The position numbers and the translations under genes were made by a program. A stretch of 34,777 nucleotides of DNA from JBOGVA01 sp050692195 (GTDB taxonomy: Bacteria > Actinomycetota > UBA4738), in the NCBI GenBank assembly GCA_050692195.1, contig JBOGVA010000087.1, positions 1 through 34,777 of the forward strand. The letters run 5' to 3'. Positions 16,859 to 24,556 of the stretch are shown here, one piece after another. Every line of letters begins with the position of its first letter. Within the stretch, counting starts at the first letter, position 1. A model generated the notes under the pieces. The model worked only from the letters and a program-made list of their open reading frames with translations. It was not told the DNA's origin and made no database searches.

Positions 16859-18279
16859 GCGCTGGCACCCTTCAGGACCTGCCCGGTCGACAGCAGGGCA
16901 TGAGCCACCCGCTCCAGCCGGGCCACCCGGGACGCTTTCACCAGGACGAGGTCGCCCGGACGAGCCGCGGAGCGCACGACCTCGACCGCTTGCGCGACGT
17001 CGCCCACAAGATGGAGGCGCTGCGGTTCGACTCCCTCGTGCCGTGCGCCGGCAGCGATCATGCCGGCTTCCTCCCCCACCACGACGAGCGTGTGGACGCC
17101 CAGTCGGACTGCCAGCTCCCCGATCCGCAGGTGCTCGTCCCTCGAGACCGGACCCAGCTCCGCCATTTGGCCCAGCACGGCGATGCAGCTCCCCTCCCCC
17201 GCCATCCACCTGGCCGTTCGGAGTGCTGCTGCCATGGACACCGGGTTGGCGTTGTATGCGTCATTGATGATTCGAATGCCCCCTGGTGTTTCGTGCAGCT
17301 CCATCCTCCCGTCCGCCATGGAGGCCTGGCCCAGCCCGTGTGCGATCTCGTCAGGGGAGATCTCGAAGGTCCAGCCGACGGCCGCCGCGGCCAGGGCGTT
17401 GGGGATCATGTGCTCTCCGGGGACTCGGAGGCCGACGCCGGCCGACCCGGCCGGGGTGACCAGCCGGAACGTGGCGGCGCCGGTCTCCCGGCTCACCGAG
17501 ATGGCCTCGGCTCGGACCTCCACGTCCGGCGCCGTGCCGAAGAGCACGGTCCGCGCGGCCGTTCGCGTCGCGTAGCTGCGTACGACCCGATCGTCGCCGT
17601 TAAGCACGGCCGTTCCCTCGGTCGGAAGCGATTCGGGGAGCTCTGCCTTGGCCGCGTGGAGGACGGCAGGGGATCCGAACAGGCCCATATGCGCCACGCC
17701 GACGTTCGTGACGACACCCAGCGCGGGGCGAGCCACCTCGCAGAGCAGCCGGATGTGCCCCGGCCCTCGGCTTCCCATCTCACACACCACGGCCTGTGTG
17801 TCCTTCGCCGTCTGGAGGAGGGTCAGCGGCAGGCCGACCTCGTTGTTGAACGATGCCGGACTGGCCACCACGCGGAGACGCTCGCGGAGGACCGCCGCGG
17901 CGAAGTCCTTGGTACAGGTCTTGCCGGTCGACCCGGTGATCCCGACGACCGTCGCGGTCAGCCCGGCTCGCTCGTCCCGGGCCAGTTCGAGGAGCGCTCT
18001 GCCGGGGTCCTGGACCTCGATGATCGTTCCGGTCGCACCGGGAGGGAGATCCAACCGATACCCGCGCCGCACGACTGCGGCGGCCGCGCCTCGAGCCAGG
18101 GCGTCGGCCACGAATGCATGCCCATCGCCGCGGTCCCCACGAAGGGCGAAGAACGCTGACCCGGGGCCGACGCTCCTGCTGTCGGTGGCCACTCCTGTTA
18201 CCAGGCTCGCGGCCGACCGCTCGCCTCGGAGCGTCCCACCCACCGCGCCCGCCAGATCCGTCAGGGTCCGGCTCCTCAT
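16855..18279 (-). CDS. murF: UDP-MurNAc-tripeptide--D-alanyl-D-alanine ligase MurF
   Basis: 474-residue ATP-dependent ligase that adds D-Ala-D-Ala to complete the pentapeptide. The N-terminal substrate domain (TDSRSVGPGSAFFALRG) is followed by the P-loop GITGSTGKTCTK (113-124), MGSRGPGHI, NVGVAHMGLFGS, LNGDD, NDAYNANPVSM and LGQMAELG. ATG 18279 has GGAGAG a few bases upstream. It starts 16 nt after murE. No ddl is in the window, so the D-Ala-D-Ala ligase is encoded elsewhere. Confidence 0.97.
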   Translation of the reverse strand: MRSRTLTDLAGAVGGTLRGERSAASLVTGVATDSRSVGPGSAFFALRGDRGDGHAFVADALARGAAAAVVRRGYRLDLPPGATGTIIEVQDPGRALLELARDERAGLTATVVGITGSTGKTCTKDFAAAVLRERLRVVASPASFNNEVGLPLTLLQTAKDTQAVVCEMGSRGPGHIRLLCEVARPALGVVTNVGVAHMGLFGSPAVLHAAKAELPESLPTEGTAVLNGDDRVVRSYATRTAARTVLFGTAPDVEVRAEAISVSRETGAATFRLVTPAGSAGVGLRVPGEHMIPNALAAAAVGWTFEISPDEIAHGLGQASMADGRMELHETPGGIRIINDAYNANPVSMAAALRTARWMAGEGSCIAVLGQMAELGPVSRDEHLRIGELAVRLGVHTLVVVGEEAGMIAAGARHEGVEPQRLHLVGDVAQAVEVVRSAARPGDLVLVKASRVARLERVAHALLSTGQVLKGASA

Positions 18280-18295
18280 CGGCTCTCCCCACCGC

Positions 18296-19861
18296 TCATC
18301 GGCCAGCCCGTCCCCTCAACGCGGATATCTCCTCTCGAGCGACGACGCGGTCGTCGAACGGGATCGTCCCGTCGCGGAACTCCTGTCCCGTCTCGTGGCC
18401 CTTGCCGGCGATCACCACGACGTCCCGTGGGCCGGCTTCCTCCAACGCCGACCGGATGGCCAGCCGCCTGTCGACCTCGACCAGGAACGCGCCCCCACCC
18501 CGGCGTGCGCCCGCCTCGATCTCGGCGATGATGGCTTCGGGATCCTCGGACCTGGGGTTGTCGCTCGTCAGCACGGTGAGGTCGGCGAGCCGCGTGGCGA
18601 CCTCCCCCATCAGCGGGCGCTTCACCCGATCCCGGTCCCCTCCGCACCCGAACACCGTGATCACGCGGTCGCCGGTGATGCCCCGGACCGCTCGAAGCAC
18701 GTTCTCGAGACTATCCGGCGTATGCGCATAGTCGACCAGCACCTGGAAGGGCTGTCCGGCCCGGACCGGCTCGAGCCGGCCGGGCACTCCAAGCACGCCG
18801 TCGATTCCCTCGACGATCGCGGCATCGTCGATGCCCACCTCACGTGCAGCGGCAAACGCGCCAAGGCAGTTGTAGAGGTTGAAGGTTCCTCGCAGGTGGG
18901 ACCGCACGCGAAGGCCCTCCACGGTGAACGACAACCCTGACGTCGAGGCCCTCACATCCTCAGCCACCAGGTTCGACCCGGGGCGCAGCCCGAACGTGAC
19001 TGTCGGAATCCGCGGTCGCGCGGCCAGCATGCGGCCCTCCGGCGAGTCGCCGTTCACCACGGCCCGGTCCGACAGCTCCGGCGAGAAGAGGCGGGCCTTC
19101 GCGTCGAAATACTCCTGGAGGCTCCCGTGATAGTCGAGATGATCCTGCGAGAGGTTCGTGAACACGGCGCACCGGTGCCTGGTCCCGTCGACCCGATGCT
19201 GGTGCAGGCCGTGGGAGGAGGCCTCAAGGGCCACCGCCCCCACTCCCTCCCGCAGCATCAGGGCCAGGAGGGCCTGCAGGTCCGGAGCCTCGGGAGTGGT
19301 CCGGTCGAACGGGATCGCCCGTCCACCCAGGCGGACTCCGGTGGTCCCGACCACGGCGGACACCATTCCGGCCGCTCGAAAGATCGACTCCAGCAGGTAG
19401 GTCGTGGTGGTCTTGCCGTTGGTCCCCGTCACCCCGACCACGGTGAGCTCGAGGGACGGCTGGTCGTAGAAGGCGGCAGCCATGGGGCCCATGGCGCGTC
19501 GAACCGATGGGACCAGCACCTGCACACAGTCGTGGCCCAGCCACCGTTCGACGACCAGCGCCGGCGCCCCCGCGGCCCGTGCCTCACCCGCGAAGTCGTG
19601 GCCGTCCAGGCGGGTCCCCGGCACGCAGAAGAACAACGTTCCCGGTCGCACATCGGTGGAGCGATAGGCCAGCCCCTCAATGGAGACGGAGTCCTCGCCT
19701 CGCACCTTCGCATCGGGCACGGAGCCGAGAAGGGCTGCGAGCGACTTGCTGGGAGCGGGCACAGGGAGGGAGGGTTTGGTCGCCAATGAAGATGCGCCGC
19801 CGATTGAGAACGAGCCCCCAGACGTTGTCCCGGCGGCCCTGAGCTGCGGCGATTCTAGCAT
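18296..19861 (-). CDS. murE: UDP-MurNAc-L-Ala-D-Glu--meso-DAP ligase MurE
   Basis: 521-residue ATP-dependent ligase adding the third amino acid. The P-loop GVTGTNGKTTTT is at 143-154, the carbamyl lysine is Lys255 in FDAKARLF, and DNPR at 434-437 is the signature for meso-diaminopimelate rather than lysine. SFxxR-like ASSHGLHQHRV and DYAHTPDSL are also present. ATG 19861 is preceded by AGGGGG within a GGGGGCCCCC palindrome, a modest RBS that may fold. The first 40 residues look disordered, so the real start could be internal. Confidence 0.96.
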   Translation of the reverse strand: MLESPQLRAAGTTSGGSFSIGGASSLATKPSLPVPAPSKSLAALLGSVPDAKVRGEDSVSIEGLAYRSTDVRPGTLFFCVPGTRLDGHDFAGEARAAGAPALVVERWLGHDCVQVLVPSVRRAMGPMAAAFYDQPSLELTVVGVTGTNGKTTTTYLLESIFRAAGMVSAVVGTTGVRLGGRAIPFDRTTPEAPDLQALLALMLREGVGAVALEASSHGLHQHRVDGTRHRCAVFTNLSQDHLDYHGSLQEYFDAKARLFSPELSDRAVVNGDSPEGRMLAARPRIPTVTFGLRPGSNLVAEDVRASTSGLSFTVEGLRVRSHLRGTFNLYNCLGAFAAAREVGIDDAAIVEGIDGVLGVPGRLEPVRAGQPFQVLVDYAHTPDSLENVLRAVRGITGDRVITVFGCGGDRDRVKRPLMGEVATRLADLTVLTSDNPRSEDPEAIIAEIEAGARRGGGAFLVEVDRRLAIRSALEEAGPRDVVVIAGKGHETGQEFRDGTIPFDDRVVAREEISALRGRAGR

Positions 19862-19870
19862 GGGGGCCCC

Positions 19871-21652
19871 CTAGGCAGCCGGGAGGGGGACGGCGTGGGG
19901 CGGCGGGCGGAGCTTGGGCGCGGGCGGGATCCGCAGGCGCGCCAGGGCGAACCTGGCCACGTCCCGGAACAGGGGTGCCGCCGCCACGCCCCCGAACACG
20001 GTCTCCGGCTCGTCGAGCACCGCCGCCACCACGAGGGCCGGTCGCGATGACGGAACGAACCCGATGAAGGAAGCCACATGCTTGTCGCTGTAGCCTGCGG
20101 CGTCCTCGAGAGGCTTGCGCGCCGTGCCCGTCTTGCCGGCCACCCAGAACCGGGCGATCTGGGCCTGCCTGCCGGTTCCCACGTCGACCGCGTACGCGAG
20201 CATGCGGGCAAGGACCCGGGCCGTCCGCTCCGAGATGACCCTCCGGGAGGTCGGCGCCGGCGCCGATATGAACCGGCCGTCGTTGCCCACCGTCCCTCGC
20301 ACGAGCCGGGGCTGGACCCAGACGCCCCCGTTGGCGATGGTGGCGTACACGGCCGCCATCTGGAGGGGGGTCACCGCGATCCCCTGCCCGATGGTGATGG
20401 TGCCCAAGCTTGGGCCCCACCATCGCTCCGGTGGTGGGAGGATCCCCGGGGACTCTCCTGGGAAGTCGATCCCGGTTCGCTCCGTCAAGCCGAAGCGCTG
20501 GAGGTACGCATACAGGCGTTCCTTCCCCAGGCGTTCGGCCACGTGGATCGCCCCGATGTTGCTGGAGTAGGCGATGACGTCTCCCAGCGTCATGTCTCTC
20601 GGAGAATGAGGGTGAGCATCGCTGAACGTCTTGCTTGACATCGTGTACCGGTCCTCAACTCTCAATCTTTCCTTCAGCTTGAGCACTCTCTCCTCCACAG
20701 CGGCAGCGGCCGTCACCACCTTGTTCACCGATCCGGGCTCGTAGACGTCGGTGACGGCTCGGTTTCTCAAGTACCCCGCGTCGGCCTCCGTGAAGCGGTT
20801 CGGATCGAACCACGGGTAATCGGCCATGGCCAGGATCTCGCCGCTGCCCGGATCCATGACGATGACGGTTCCGCCCTTGGCGTGATTGGCCTTCACCGCC
20901 GCAGCCAGCGCCTGCTGGGCCCTGTACTGGATGTCCTCGTCGATCGTGAGGACCAGCGCGTCCCCCGTCACGGGCGGGACGTCGAGGCTCGTGCCCTGCG
21001 GGATCTGGATCCCCTGCGGCCCGGACTCGACGACGGCGTGCCCAGCCCGGCCCGCCAGGCGACGCTCATACTGCAGCTCGAGCCCCGCCAGGCCGGTGCC
21101 GTCGACCCCCACGAAGCCGAGGACCTGCGGGGCGAGGTCGCGCGCCGGGTAGTGGCGTCGGCTCTCGGAATGGAATCCGATCCCGGGAAGGTGCCGTTGC
21201 CGAAGAGCATCGGCCCGGGCAGCCGTCACCCCTCGAGCCACGTACACGAACCGGCCGGGTCGCGACAGCTTCGCGAACACGTCTCGATATCGAAGATTCA
21301 AGGCTTTGGCGACGGTCCTCGCCGTGGAAGCCCGCTTCAGGATCAACTGCGGATCCGCGAACACCGCGGTCGCCGGCAGGGACATCGCCAGCTCCTGCCC
21401 GGTTCGATCGAAGATGCTTCCCCTGGAGGCGGGCAACGCCACGCGGCGTATCCTCTGGTCCCTGGCCAGCTCTTGATACGCGGAGGCGTCCCTCACCTGA
21501 AGCAGAACGAGGCGGGCCAGGATGCCGGCCAGGCCGAGGATGAACACCAGCAGCATGGCTACGAGCCGTCGGGCCGGAGACCGCATCGGAGCCGGTCGCG
21601 GCGGGGGCCGGCGAGAATGCGTCTTCGATGCCGAGCGCGTAGCGGAGGTCAC
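19871..21652 (-). CDS. ftsI: Septal class B penicillin-binding protein (FtsI/PBP3)
   Basis: 593-residue bitopic transpeptidase that crosslinks septal peptidoglycan. A cytoplasmic basic tail and one membrane span (about 29-51) precede the dimerisation/pedestal domain (SRGSIFDRTGQELA) and the transpeptidase domain with the nucleophile Ser308 in EPGSVNK, SSN at 363-365 and KTG at 507-509. GTG 21652 overlaps the ftsL stop as GTGA, so I take it as the start; an ATG at 21586 is the alternative. The much longer open frame upstream is a shadow of ftsL and rsmH. No PASTA repeats are seen at the C-terminus. Confidence 0.96.
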   Translation of the reverse strand: MTSATRSASKTHSRRPPPRPAPMRSPARRLVAMLLVFILGLAGILARLVLLQVRDASAYQELARDQRIRRVALPASRGSIFDRTGQELAMSLPATAVFADPQLILKRASTARTVAKALNLRYRDVFAKLSRPGRFVYVARGVTAARADALRQRHLPGIGFHSESRRHYPARDLAPQVLGFVGVDGTGLAGLELQYERRLAGRAGHAVVESGPQGIQIPQGTSLDVPPVTGDALVLTIDEDIQYRAQQALAAAVKANHAKGGTVIVMDPGSGEILAMADYPWFDPNRFTEADAGYLRNRAVTDVYEPGSVNKVVTAAAAVEERVLKLKERLRVEDRYTMSSKTFSDAHPHSPRDMTLGDVIAYSSNIGAIHVAERLGKERLYAYLQRFGLTERTGIDFPGESPGILPPPERWWGPSLGTITIGQGIAVTPLQMAAVYATIANGGVWVQPRLVRGTVGNDGRFISAPAPTSRRVISERTARVLARMLAYAVDVGTGRQAQIARFWVAGKTGTARKPLEDAAGYSDKHVASFIGFVPSSRPALVVAAVLDEPETVFGGVAAAPLFRDVARFALARLRIPPAPKLRPPPHAVPLPAA

Positions 21653-22119
21653 GGCGATTCGCCCGGGGCAGAGTTCATCGCGAAGCCGGGACCGGGCTGG
21701 ACGTTGCCCAGCGGGTCCTCGCCATCGACGGGCAACGGGTGGACCTCGTCGGGGAGCTGCAGCCCGCTCCGCCTGGCCATCTTGGCGATCCGGCCGGGGG
21801 AAGAAAGCCGCGCCACTTCGAGGTTCAGCCGCCCGACGCTTTCCTGGAGGACCGCTCCCCGGCGAGACAGCTCCCGCAGCCGAAACGAATTCTGAGAGAT
21901 CAGGGCCTGCAGGGTTGCGACGCTCAGGACGAGCGCCCCGACGAGGAACGCCGAGGCGATCAGGAAGGGAACCCGCCGGCCGGGCGGACGCCGCCGGGCT
22001 GCCCGGGTGGACCTCACCCGAGTGGATCCTCTCGCGGGTGACTTCGGCCGGGTCCCGGGAGACTTTCGCCGTGCCGGGGGAGGTTTTCGCCGTGCCCGGG
22101 AGCCTCTCTCGCCCTTCAT
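21649..22119 (-). CDS. ftsL: FtsL-like septal bitopic protein
   Basis: 156-residue protein with the FtsL plan: a long, very basic cytoplasmic tail (residues 1-50, rich in Arg, Lys, Pro), one membrane span (about 51-72) and an extracellular leucine-rich coiled coil (about 75-112, LQALISQNSFRLRELSRR onward) with IAKMARRSGL, then a short loose tail. Sequence conservation is low in this family, so the call rests on topology and the position between rsmH and ftsI. ATG 22119 overlaps the rsmH stop (ATGA). The tail contains a 21-bp tandem repeat. Confidence 0.85.
   Translation of the reverse strand: MKGERGSRARRKPPPARRKSPGTRPKSPARGSTRVRSTRAARRRPPGRRVPFLIASAFLVGALVLSVATLQALISQNSFRLRELSRRGAVLQESVGRLNLEVARLSSPGRIAKMARRSGLQLPDEVHPLPVDGEDPLGNVQPGPGFAMNSAPGESP
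22038..22100 (-). repeat. Three imperfect 21-bp tandem repeats in ftsL
   Basis: Three adjacent 21-bp units (22038-22058, 22059-22079, 22080-22100) share the core TTTCGCCGTGCC or TTCGGCCGGGTCC. They keep frame and encode a repeated 7-residue unit of the form R-K-S/P-P in the cytoplasmic tail of FtsL. Seen directly; likely copy-number variable. Confidence 0.7.
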
Positions 22120-22988
22120 GCCGCCGCCTCGAGACGCTCTGCTGCCCGAAGTCGTGCGCTCCGCGCACGCGGGTTCGCGGACGACTCCACGGGGGACGGC
22201 CTGATCACCTTCCGGGTCAGGGAGGCCAATCGAGGATCGGCCGACACGAACCGCTTGACCATGCGGTCCTCCAGGGAGTGATACGAGATGACCACGAGCC
22301 GCCCCCCTGGGCGGAGGAGGCTCGCCGCCTGGGGAAGGGAGGCGGCCAGCTCCTCGAGCTCCGCGTTCACCTCGATGCGGATTGCCTGGAAGGTCCTCCG
22401 CGCAGGATGAGGCCCGCCCCGGCGCCTCGGCACGGCCCCGGCCACCACGGCGGCAAGTTCCTCCGTCGATTCCAGATGGGCCCTGCTGCGAGCGCGAACC
22501 ACGGCTCGGGCGATCCTTCGCGCGAACCGATCTTCGCCGTAGTCCTGGATGATGCGGGCCAACTCGCGCTCGGGATACGTGTTGACCACATCGCGGGCGG
22601 TGAGAGCATCGGAGCCCATCCGCATGTCGAGCGGGCCCGCCGACCGATACGTGAACCCGCGATCGGCCCTGGCGAGCTGCATGGACGACACGCCGAGATC
22701 GAACAGCACTCCGCCCACCTCGGTGAGCCCGATCCGGCGAACGACGTCCCCGAGGCTCGAGAAACGCCCCAGCGCCGAGCGGAACCTGTCTCCGAACCGT
22801 GCGAGTCGCGCTTCGGCCTCGGCGAGGGCCGAGGCGTCGCGGTCGATGCCGACCACGGAGCGCACTCCGGCTTGGAGCAACGCCTCGGCGTGGCCGCCCG
22901 CACCCACGGTCGCATCGATCACGACGTCCCTCCCGGACAGTAGATCCACGACCTCGAAGACCAGAACCGGCCGGTGGGTGCTAGCCAA
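22116..22988 (-). CDS. rsmH: 16S rRNA (cytosine-1402-N4)-methyltransferase RsmH
   Basis: 290-residue SAM-dependent methyltransferase acting on C1402 of 16S rRNA. It starts with STHRPVLVFEVVDLL, followed by the SAM motif DATVGAGGHAEALL, GIDRDASAL, LFDLGVSSMQL, FTYRSAGPLDMRM, the RRTFQAIRIEVN block and ISYHSLEDRMVKRF. The TTG start at 22988 is the only one giving the family N-terminus; it overlaps the end of the 38-aa membrane gene (the stop is at 22981) and has no strong RBS, so it probably depends on coupling to that gene. Confidence 0.96.
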   Translation of the reverse strand: MASTHRPVLVFEVVDLLSGRDVVIDATVGAGGHAEALLQAGVRSVVGIDRDASALAEAEARLARFGDRFRSALGRFSSLGDVVRRIGLTEVGGVLFDLGVSSMQLARADRGFTYRSAGPLDMRMGSDALTARDVVNTYPERELARIIQDYGEDRFARRIARAVVRARSRAHLESTEELAAVVAGAVPRRRGGPHPARRTFQAIRIEVNAELEELAASLPQAASLLRPGGRLVVISYHSLEDRMVKRFVSADPRLASLTRKVIRPSPVESSANPRARSARLRAAERLEAAA

Positions 22989-23097
22989 GCATCCGGACCG
23001 CCAGGAGCCCCAGGCCCACGTACGCGGCGAGCATGGAGCCCATCAGGCTCATGAGGAAGAGGCTCTGCCCCATCTCCGACAACAGTGGACGCTTCAT
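22981..23097 (-). CDS. 38-aa single-span membrane protein between mraZ and rsmH, unknown
   Basis: Small gene with ATG 23097, preceded by GGAAGGAG at ideal 5-nt spacing, one of the best ribosome binding sites in the window. The product starts MKRPLLSEMGQSLF, then has one membrane span (about residues 12-34) and ends AVRMLG. It is rich in Met (six of 38) with a Lys-Arg pair before the span, predicting N-in topology. Its stop overlaps the rsmH start by 8 nt, so rsmH translation likely depends on it. It starts 47 nt after mraZ. I recognise no family. Position in the dcw cluster suggests a division or envelope role, as inference only. Confidence 0.7.
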   Translation of the reverse strand: MKRPLLSEMGQSLFLMSLMGSMLAAYVGLGLLAVRMLG

Positions 23098-23144
23098 CCC
23101 CGCTCCTTCCCTCTCCGTCGGTCTCGAGCGACGAGGCCGAGCCC

Positions 23145-23573
23145 CTACCCCAGCGGATCGAGCGAGCCGCTGGCGTACGCGCCCGCGTGGACGTGCTCGT
23201 ACCGGCGCCACGCCTCGCTCGCCCAGATCTCCAATCGTTCGGACACACCGATGACCACCGCATCGCGCCCCAGGCCGGCTTGTGCTCTGAGCTGCTGGGG
23301 GATCAGCAGCCGACCCTGTCCGTCCAACTCGACTCGCTCGGCGTTGCCGAAGAACATCCGCGCATACGCTCGCGCCTCCTGGGCCGCCAGCGGTCGCGAG
23401 CGCACCTCGTCGCTGCGGCGCTGCCACTCCTCCGGTGGGTAGGCGAACAGGCACCCGTCCTGGCCGAGGGTCAGGTAGACGCCATCGGAGAACGGATGGC
23501 GAAGCCTGGCCGGCAGCGGGATGCGACCCTTGCCGTCGAGCTGATAGCGATGCTGGCCGAGCAGTTCAGCCAC
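23145..23573 (-). CDS. mraZ: Transcriptional regulator MraZ
   Basis: 142-residue DNA-binding protein with two AbrB-like SpoVT repeats, each with the DxxxR-type core: DGKGRIPLPARLR near residue 13 and DGQGRLLIPQQLR near residue 84. MraZ forms a ring and usually represses its own dcw operon. The start is GTG 23573; the usual MFLGxY opening is replaced by AELLGQHRYQLD. AAGGG lies 8 nt upstream, with GGAGGAG a little further. First gene of the cluster, with its operator just upstream. Confidence 0.95.
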   Translation of the reverse strand: MAELLGQHRYQLDGKGRIPLPARLRHPFSDGVYLTLGQDGCLFAYPPEEWQRRSDEVRSRPLAAQEARAYARMFFGNAERVELDGQGRLLIPQQLRAQAGLGRDAVVIGVSERLEIWASEAWRRYEHVHAGAYASGSLDPLG

Positions 23574-23591
23574 GAAAGGGGCCCTTCTCCT

Positions 23592-23627
23592 CCACTAAGC
23601 TCCACCTTTATGCCACTGGCACTCCAC
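23592..23627 (-). promoter_or_regulatory. Predicted MraZ operator: four GTGG boxes
   Basis: On the minus strand GTGG occurs four times, at 23592-23595, 23602-23605, 23613-23616 and 23624-23627, with 10, 11 and 11 bp between starts. Three of the four read GTGGAG. MraZ is known to bind direct TGGGN-type repeats about one helical turn apart upstream of its own gene. The boxes overlap the promoter spacer and the region just after it, as expected for repression. Confidence 0.65.
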
Positions 23628-23635
23628 CGCGTCAA
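23607..23635 (-). promoter_or_regulatory. Promoter of the dcw cluster upstream of mraZ
   Basis: Minus-strand TTGACG (23630-23635) and CATAAA (23607-23612) are separated by exactly 17 bp. The -10 lies 34 bp before the mraZ GTG. Two GTGG boxes fall in the spacer and two downstream of the -10. Confidence 0.65.
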
Positions 23636-23743
23636 GACACATCGGCGAATTACCGCCATGGATTTAGCCGCCTGAACCCGGAGCCGGTGGGTGGAAGCGC
23701 GGCCTCTCGCGTCAGCGGGAGGGACCGAGCTCCGTGGGTTGGA

Positions 23744-24223
23744 CTAGAGGTAGGCCTCCCACTCGGGCTCCAAACGCCCGAGCGAGAGCCGCAAGCCGTC
23801 CCGCGGGATGAAGGGTTCTCGCCGAAGACTCAGGCCGACCTCGTGGGGCTGCCGGTTCTCCTTGCGGGAATTGCATCGCCTGCATGCCGCGACGACGTTC
23901 TCCCACGAATGCAGGCCGCCTCGCGATCTCGGCACGACGTGATCGACGTTCTCCGCTGCCGAGCCACAGTACTGGCAGGTCCAGGAGTCCCTGGCGAAGA
24001 CCGCACGCCTGGTCAGCGCGGCCCGGGCTCGGAAAGGAACGTGCACGAAGTACCGAAGCCGCACGACGGATGGGGCGGCGATCTCGACGCGCTCGGAACG
24101 GAACAGGATCCCGTTGGAGGCCACGAGGTCGGCCTTCTCCTTGAGGACGAGCACCACTGCCCTGCGGGCCGGCACGACCGACAGGGGCTCCTGCGTCACG
24201 TTGAGAACCAAGGATCTGCCCAC
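23744..24223 (-). CDS. HNH endonuclease-family protein
   Basis: 159-residue protein of the small HNH family common in actinobacteria. The N-terminal half has RSLVLNVTQEPLSVVPARRAVVLVL and VRLRYFV; the C-terminal half is the nuclease fold with structural CxxC pairs (Cys83/86 in CQYCG and Cys114/117 in CRRC), the catalytic Asp94-His95 in NVDHVVPRSRGG and Asn109 in WENVV. GTG 24223 is chosen because it gives the family N-terminus, with AAGGG 7 nt upstream; the longer frame to 24358 crosses the likely promoter. Cellular role unknown; probable DNA repair or processing. It is divergent from moxR. Confidence 0.85.
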   Translation of the reverse strand: MGRSLVLNVTQEPLSVVPARRAVVLVLKEKADLVASNGILFRSERVEIAAPSVVRLRYFVHVPFRARAALTRRAVFARDSWTCQYCGSAAENVDHVVPRSRGGLHSWENVVAACRRCNSRKENRQPHEVGLSLRREPFIPRDGLRLSLGRLEPEWEAYL

Positions 24224-24242
24224 GTCGGAACCCTTGCCGGCG

Positions 24243-24248
24243 AGTATA
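24243..24248 (-). promoter_or_regulatory. Possible -10 element for the HNH gene
   Basis: TATACT on the minus strand, 19 bp before the GTG start, matches the -10 consensus at five of six positions. No good -35 hexamer is found 16-18 bp upstream, so activator help or a short leader would be needed. Confidence 0.4.
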
Positions 24249-24282
24249 AACAACGATGTGCGCATAGCTCGGCTCGCCATGC

Positions 24283-24311
24283 TTGACCCGACGGGCCTAC
24301 ACGCGTGTAAT
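24283..24311 (+). promoter_or_regulatory. Strong sigma-70-type promoter reading toward moxR
   Basis: TTGACC (24283-24288) and TGTAAT (24306-24311) are separated by exactly 17 bp on the plus strand. The next plus-strand gene, moxR, begins 245 bp after the -10, so the message would carry a leader of about 240 nt. Confidence 0.6.
24298..24309. promoter_or_regulatory. Perfect 12-bp palindrome, candidate operator
   Basis: TACACGCGTGTA is a perfect inverted repeat lying in the spacer and over the -10 hexamer of the promoter that reads toward moxR. A dimeric repressor bound here would block that promoter. The binding protein is unknown. Confidence 0.5.
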
Positions 24312-24556
24312 TCGTATGGGAAGGCGGCGACCAACCCGGCTTGTTGGCGGTCGCCCATACTGGGCCACGCGTACGGAAGGTCCAGTCACAGAAGGGGCCG
24401 CGCGGGGCGTCCGCTTTACACGGGTCATTGCGTTGCCGTCTTCCCACTCCCCGCCCCCCCGGATCCTCGTTCGGGGAACCTTGTCCGTTCGGGCGCCGTC
24501 TGCTTTTCGTATAACCGATCGTTAGTCGCCAGGGCTTTTCGAGCGGGGAGGATAAG
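24312..24556 (+). other. Structured leader upstream of moxR
   Basis: About 245 bp with no convincing gene. It opens with a hairpin at 24314-24360: GTATGGG pairs with CCCATAC, and inside it CGACC pairs with GGTCG. An overlapping alternative pairs GGCGACC with GGTCGCC. A TATAAC hexamer at 24510-24515 could be a second, weaker -10 closer to moxR. No known riboswitch class is recognised. Confidence 0.4.

Noticed and set aside
15780..16868. Long N-terminal extension of the MurD frame through mraY (856 codons in total)
   Set aside because: The upstream part is a shadow of MraY; MurD similarity begins exactly at the ATG overlapping the mraY stop.
21653..22168. Long N-terminal extension of the FtsI frame through ftsL
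   Set aside because: The extension is Arg/Pro/Gly-rich shadow sequence of ftsL; the GTGA start next to the membrane span fits the family length.
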